Positions 13,733-15,816 of a stretch of 15,816 nucleotides of DNA are shown here, one piece after another. A program made the translations under genes and the position numbers. Each line of letters starts with the position of its first letter. Position 1 is the stretch's first letter. Under the pieces are notes generated by a model. The model searched no databases. It had not been told where the DNA came from and worked only from the letters and a program-made list of their open reading frames with translations. Origin of the DNA: UKL13-2 sp043756275. GTDB taxonomy: Bacteria; Pseudomonadota; Gammaproteobacteria; Burkholderiales; Usitatibacteraceae. Location: assembly GCA_043756275.1 (NCBI GenBank), contig JAYURJ010000070.1, positions 1 to 15,816 on the forward strand. Direction: 5' to 3'.

Positions 13733-14154
13733 ACTCATACGTGATCGATGCCAGCGCTGCGGTGAAATGGTTTATTCCCGACGTGGATGTTGAACCTGGT
13801 GTTGATCGGGCATTGCGGTTGCTCGCGAGCGGGCAGCGAGATGAAGCGCGATTTCTGCAGCCGCCGCATTGGGTGAGTGAGGTAGCCGCAGTTTTGGTGC
13901 GCCTTTCACCCAAGACGGTGGCTTCTTCGGTTGAAGCGCTGATGGCGCTGGCGTTCGTAAAAACGGCAAATGATGTGGAGCATTACCAACGCGCCATTTC
14001 ACTCGCGCGGAAATTGGATCATCACCTTTTCGATACGCTTTATCACGCTGTCGCACTGGAAGAAAAGGCGATACTGATTACCGCCGACAGGAAGTATTAC
14101 GACAAGGCCAGACGGTTGGGTTCCATTTTGATGCTGGAAGAATTAGACGGGTAG
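13729..14154 (+). CDS. vapC: VapC-like PIN-domain ribonuclease toxin
   Basis: This 141-residue PIN domain has the four acidic active-site residues in the usual order: D7 (VIDASAAVKWF), E51 (SEVAAVL), D102 (FDTLYHAVA) and D120 (TADRKYY). They bind Mg2+/Mn2+ for RNA cleavage; tRNA or rRNA are usual VapC targets, but the target here cannot be read from sequence. The start is GTG at 13729, overlapping the antitoxin stop by 4 bp, which couples the two. The protein appears intact, so the module is probably active. A bidirectional terminator follows 13 bp after the stop. Confidence 0.88.
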   Translation: MNSYVIDASAAVKWFIPDVDVEPGVDRALRLLASGQRDEARFLQPPHWVSEVAAVLVRLSPKTVASSVEALMALAFVKTANDVEHYQRAISLARKLDHHLFDTLYHAVALEEKAILITADRKYYDKARRLGSILMLEELDG

Positions 14155-14166
14155 TTCATCACCCAC

Positions 14167-14204
14167 AAAAAACAAAGCCCGCATCAAGCGGGCTTTGTTT
14201 TTAT
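14167..14204. terminator. Bidirectional intrinsic terminator between vapC and the aminotransferase gene
   Basis: AACAAAGCCCGC (14171-14182), loop ATCAA, and GCGGGCTTTGTT (14188-14199) form a perfect 12-bp stem. It is flanked by TTTT on the right and AAAA on the left, so it can end transcription of both convergent genes. Confidence 0.92.
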
Positions 14205-14217
14205 CAAATCTCGACAA

Positions 14218-15441
14218 TCAAGCCGCAATCGCCTCCTTCATTTTCAATTCCGAACAAGCCTTCTGAATCCTCCGGCAAGCCTCTTCCAGCACTTCCGTCG
14301 ATGCCGCGTACGAAACGCGAAAGTGCGGCGACAATCCAAACGCTGCGCCATGCACCACCGCGACACCCTGCGACTCGAGCAAGTAGCCACAAACATCTTC
14401 GTCGTTTTTCAACGTTTGCCCCGAAGGCGTCGCAGCACCGATCAATCCGGCGCAGCTCGGGTAAACATAAAACGCACCTTCCGGCGTATGGCAATCCAAC
14501 CCTTGCGCCGCGTTTAGCATTCTGACAACCAGATCGCGGCGTTGCTTGAATACGGCATTGTTTTTCGGAATGAAATCCTGCGTGCCGTTCAACGCTTCAA
14601 CCGCTGCCGCCTGACCAATCGAGCTTGGGTTTGAGGTCGATTGCGATTGCACGTCAGCCATCGCTTTGATGAGATGCTCAGGCCCGCCTGCGTAGCCGAT
14701 GCGCCAGCCGGTCATGCAATAGGCTTTGGAGACGCCGTTCATGGTCAGCGTGCGGTTGTAGAGAGATGGCTCGATCTGCGCGGGGGTGGAAAATTTGAAA
14801 TCGTCGTACACGAGATGTTCGTAGATGTCGTCCGTCAACACCCACACGTGCGGATGGCGCACCAGCACGTCGGTGAGAGCTTTTAATTCAGCGTGCGTGT
14901 AAGCCGCGCCGCTCGGGTTTGATGGCGAATTCAGCAGCACCCATTTGGTTTTCGGCGTGATCGCTTTCTCCAGATCGGTCGCTTTCATTTTGAAGCCGGT
15001 TGCCTGCGTACAGGCCACGAACACCGGCGTGCCTTCTGCGAGCAATACCATTTCGGGGTACGACACCCAGAACGGTGCGGGGATAACGACTTCATCGCCT
15101 GCGGAAAGTGTCGCCATGAGCGCGTTGTAAAGCACCTGTTTGCCGCCGGTGCCGACTGTCACTTGTTTGGTGGTGTAGGTCAGCCCATTCTCGCGCTTGA
15201 ATTTTGCGACGATGGCTTCTTTCAGTTTTATCGTGCCGTCCACCGCCGTGTATTTGGTGTCGCCGCTGCGGATGGCTTTGATCGCGGCTTCTTTGATATT
15301 GTCCGGTGTATCGAAATCCGGCTCGCCGAAGGACAGGGCGATGATGTTTTTGCCTTGTGCCTTGAGGGCATTGGCTTTAGCGGAAATGGCGATGGTGGCG
15401 GAGGGTTTGACGCGGGAGAGGCGGTCGGCTAAGAAGGACAT
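14218..15441 (-). CDS. Class I pyridoxal-phosphate aminotransferase (aspartate aminotransferase, subgroup Ib)
   Basis: The 407-residue protein has fold-type I signatures: SFGEPDFDTPDNI (37-49), GTGGKQVLYNA (97-107), W125 that stacks on the cofactor, NSPSNPSGA (171-179, N175), D204/D205 and Y207 (TDDIYEHL), the PLP lysine K239 in NGVSKAYCMTGWRIGY, R247 and the substrate arginine in HFRVSYA near residue 380. It most resembles aspartate aminotransferases of subgroup Ib, which interconvert aspartate/2-oxoglutarate and oxaloacetate/glutamate, often with activity on aromatic or prephenate substrates. The ATG at 15441 has AGGA 9 bp upstream. Its probable promoter is TATAAT at 15509-15504 (- strand). 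It is divergent from surE and converges on vapC. Confidence 0.92.
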   Translation of the reverse strand: MSFLADRLSRVKPSATIAISAKANALKAQGKNIIALSFGEPDFDTPDNIKEAAIKAIRSGDTKYTAVDGTIKLKEAIVAKFKRENGLTYTTKQVTVGTGGKQVLYNALMATLSAGDEVVIPAPFWVSYPEMVLLAEGTPVFVACTQATGFKMKATDLEKAITPKTKWVLLNSPSNPSGAAYTHAELKALTDVLVRHPHVWVLTDDIYEHLVYDDFKFSTPAQIEPSLYNRTLTMNGVSKAYCMTGWRIGYAGGPEHLIKAMADVQSQSTSNPSSIGQAAAVEALNGTQDFIPKNNAVFKQRRDLVVRMLNAAQGLDCHTPEGAFYVYPSCAGLIGAATPSGQTLKNDEDVCGYLLESQGVAVVHGAAFGLSPHFRVSYAASTEVLEEACRRIQKACSELKMKEAIAA

Positions 15442-15476
15442 GTTGGGTTCCTGGAATTTCTGGATTGCTGGAAGAA

Positions 15477-15509
15477 GCGCCGCGATTATTGCGGCGCATC
15501 AATATTATA
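15477..15509 (-). promoter_or_regulatory. Aminotransferase promoter box and 5'-end hairpin
   Basis: On the - strand TATAAT (15509-15504) is followed 6 bp later by GCGCCGC-AATAATC-GCGGCGC (15497-15477), a perfect 7-bp GC stem with a 7-base loop. The hairpin would therefore sit at the very 5' end of the mRNA, about 35 bases before the ATG and clear of the ribosome-binding site. Hairpins in this position are known to protect mRNA from 5'-end-dependent decay. The -35 is weak. Confidence 0.55.
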
Positions 15510-15570
15510 CGATGACACGGAAGTCAGCGAAAAATCGCCGGGCCAGCACAGTGGCCGACAACCCGCTTGT

Positions 15571-15578
15571 GCGATAAT
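15571..15578 (+). promoter_or_regulatory. Possible extended -10 element for surE
   Basis: TGCGATAAT, with the hexamer GATAAT at 15573-15578, has the TGn extension before a one-mismatch -10. No good -35 is seen. It would start transcription about 20 bp before the surE ATG. Confidence 0.35.
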
Positions 15579-15604
15579 TTGGCAGGTAAATTTCAAGAAA
15601 AATC

Positions 15605-15816
15605 ATGCGCATCCTCCTCTCGAACGACGACGGCTATTTCGCGCCCGGCTTGGCAGCACTCGCAGAAGCACTCACCCCACTTGGCGACCTGACGATCGTT
15701 GCGCCGGAGCGCGATCGCAGTGGTGCTTCCAACTCCCTCACGCTGGATCGTCCGCTGTCGATCAGGCAGGCCGCAAACGGTTTTTTTCATGTGAACGGCA
15801 CGCCGACCGATTGCGT
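15605..15816 (+). CDS. surE: 5'/3'-nucleotidase SurE, N-terminal part (cut by window end)
   Basis: The visible 70 residues begin MRILLSNDDGYFAPGLAAL, the SurE signature. Metal-binding D8 and D9 are present, as is S39 in the APERDRSGASNSLTLDRPL segment; the later metal-binding Asn lies beyond the window. SurE is a cytosolic metal-dependent phosphatase of nucleoside monophosphates and short polyphosphate, often encoded near pcm and other stationary-phase genes. The start at 15605 has no clear Shine-Dalgarno site. Divergent from the aminotransferase gene. Confidence 0.95.
   Translation, partial: MRILLSNDDGYFAPGLAALAEALTPLGDLTIVAPERDRSGASNSLTLDRPLSIRQAANGFFHVNGTPTDC

Overview
The window looks like chromosomal DNA of a proteobacterium. 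A betaproteobacterium is most likely, but this rests only on protein resemblance, a moderate-to-high GC in the metabolic genes and the style of the intergenic repeats. No rRNA, tRNA or CRISPR array was found.

Region 1 (1-7654, all + strand) is a catabolic gene cluster. It holds the C-terminal half of a 2-aminoethylphosphonate (AEP)-type ABC permease, AEP:pyruvate transaminase (phnW), a glutamine-synthetase-like gamma-glutamyl-amine ligase, an iron-dependent alcohol dehydrogenase, a PuuD-like class I amidotransferase/gamma-glutamyl hydrolase, an NAD(P) aldehyde dehydrogenase and a HAD-IB phosphatase. The last four genes are spaced by 4 bp, 5 bp and a 4-bp overlap. The ligase, alcohol dehydrogenase, aldehyde dehydrogenase and hydrolase together make the full set needed to turn an amino-alcohol such as ethanolamine into an amino acid through gamma-glutamyl intermediates. 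Here that set sits beside AEP uptake and transamination genes. This is the most interesting system in the window. Two intergenic gaps inside the cluster carry palindromic repeat elements.

Region 2 (7655-8785) is a gene-poor junk island. It contains several palindromic repeat families, a frameshifted fragment of a large NAD-dependent glutamate dehydrogenase on the - strand, and what looks like the first 14 codons of an antitoxin gene. An imperfect direct repeat of about 26 bp brackets the island.

Region 3 (8786-9901, - strand) is a well-conserved alanine dehydrogenase. It could recycle the alanine made by PhnW back to pyruvate and ammonium.

Region 4 (10132-14154) is an accessory stretch. It has an MNT-type nucleotidyltransferase whose usual HEPN partner is missing, a four-segment membrane protein, a membrane-anchored ankyrin protein, a small unknown protein, a secreted unknown protein, a two-gene nucleotidyltransferase module read from a possibly leaderless promoter, and a VapBC toxin-antitoxin operon with a perfect 16-bp-arm operator over its own promoter. 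Sampled lines here are visibly more AT-rich (43% GC in 11461-11520) than in the catabolic cluster (67% in 6481-6540).

Region 5 (14155-15816) returns to housekeeping genes: a bidirectional terminator, a class I aspartate/aromatic-type aminotransferase (- strand) with a hairpin at the predicted 5' end of its mRNA, and the divergent start of surE, cut by the window edge.
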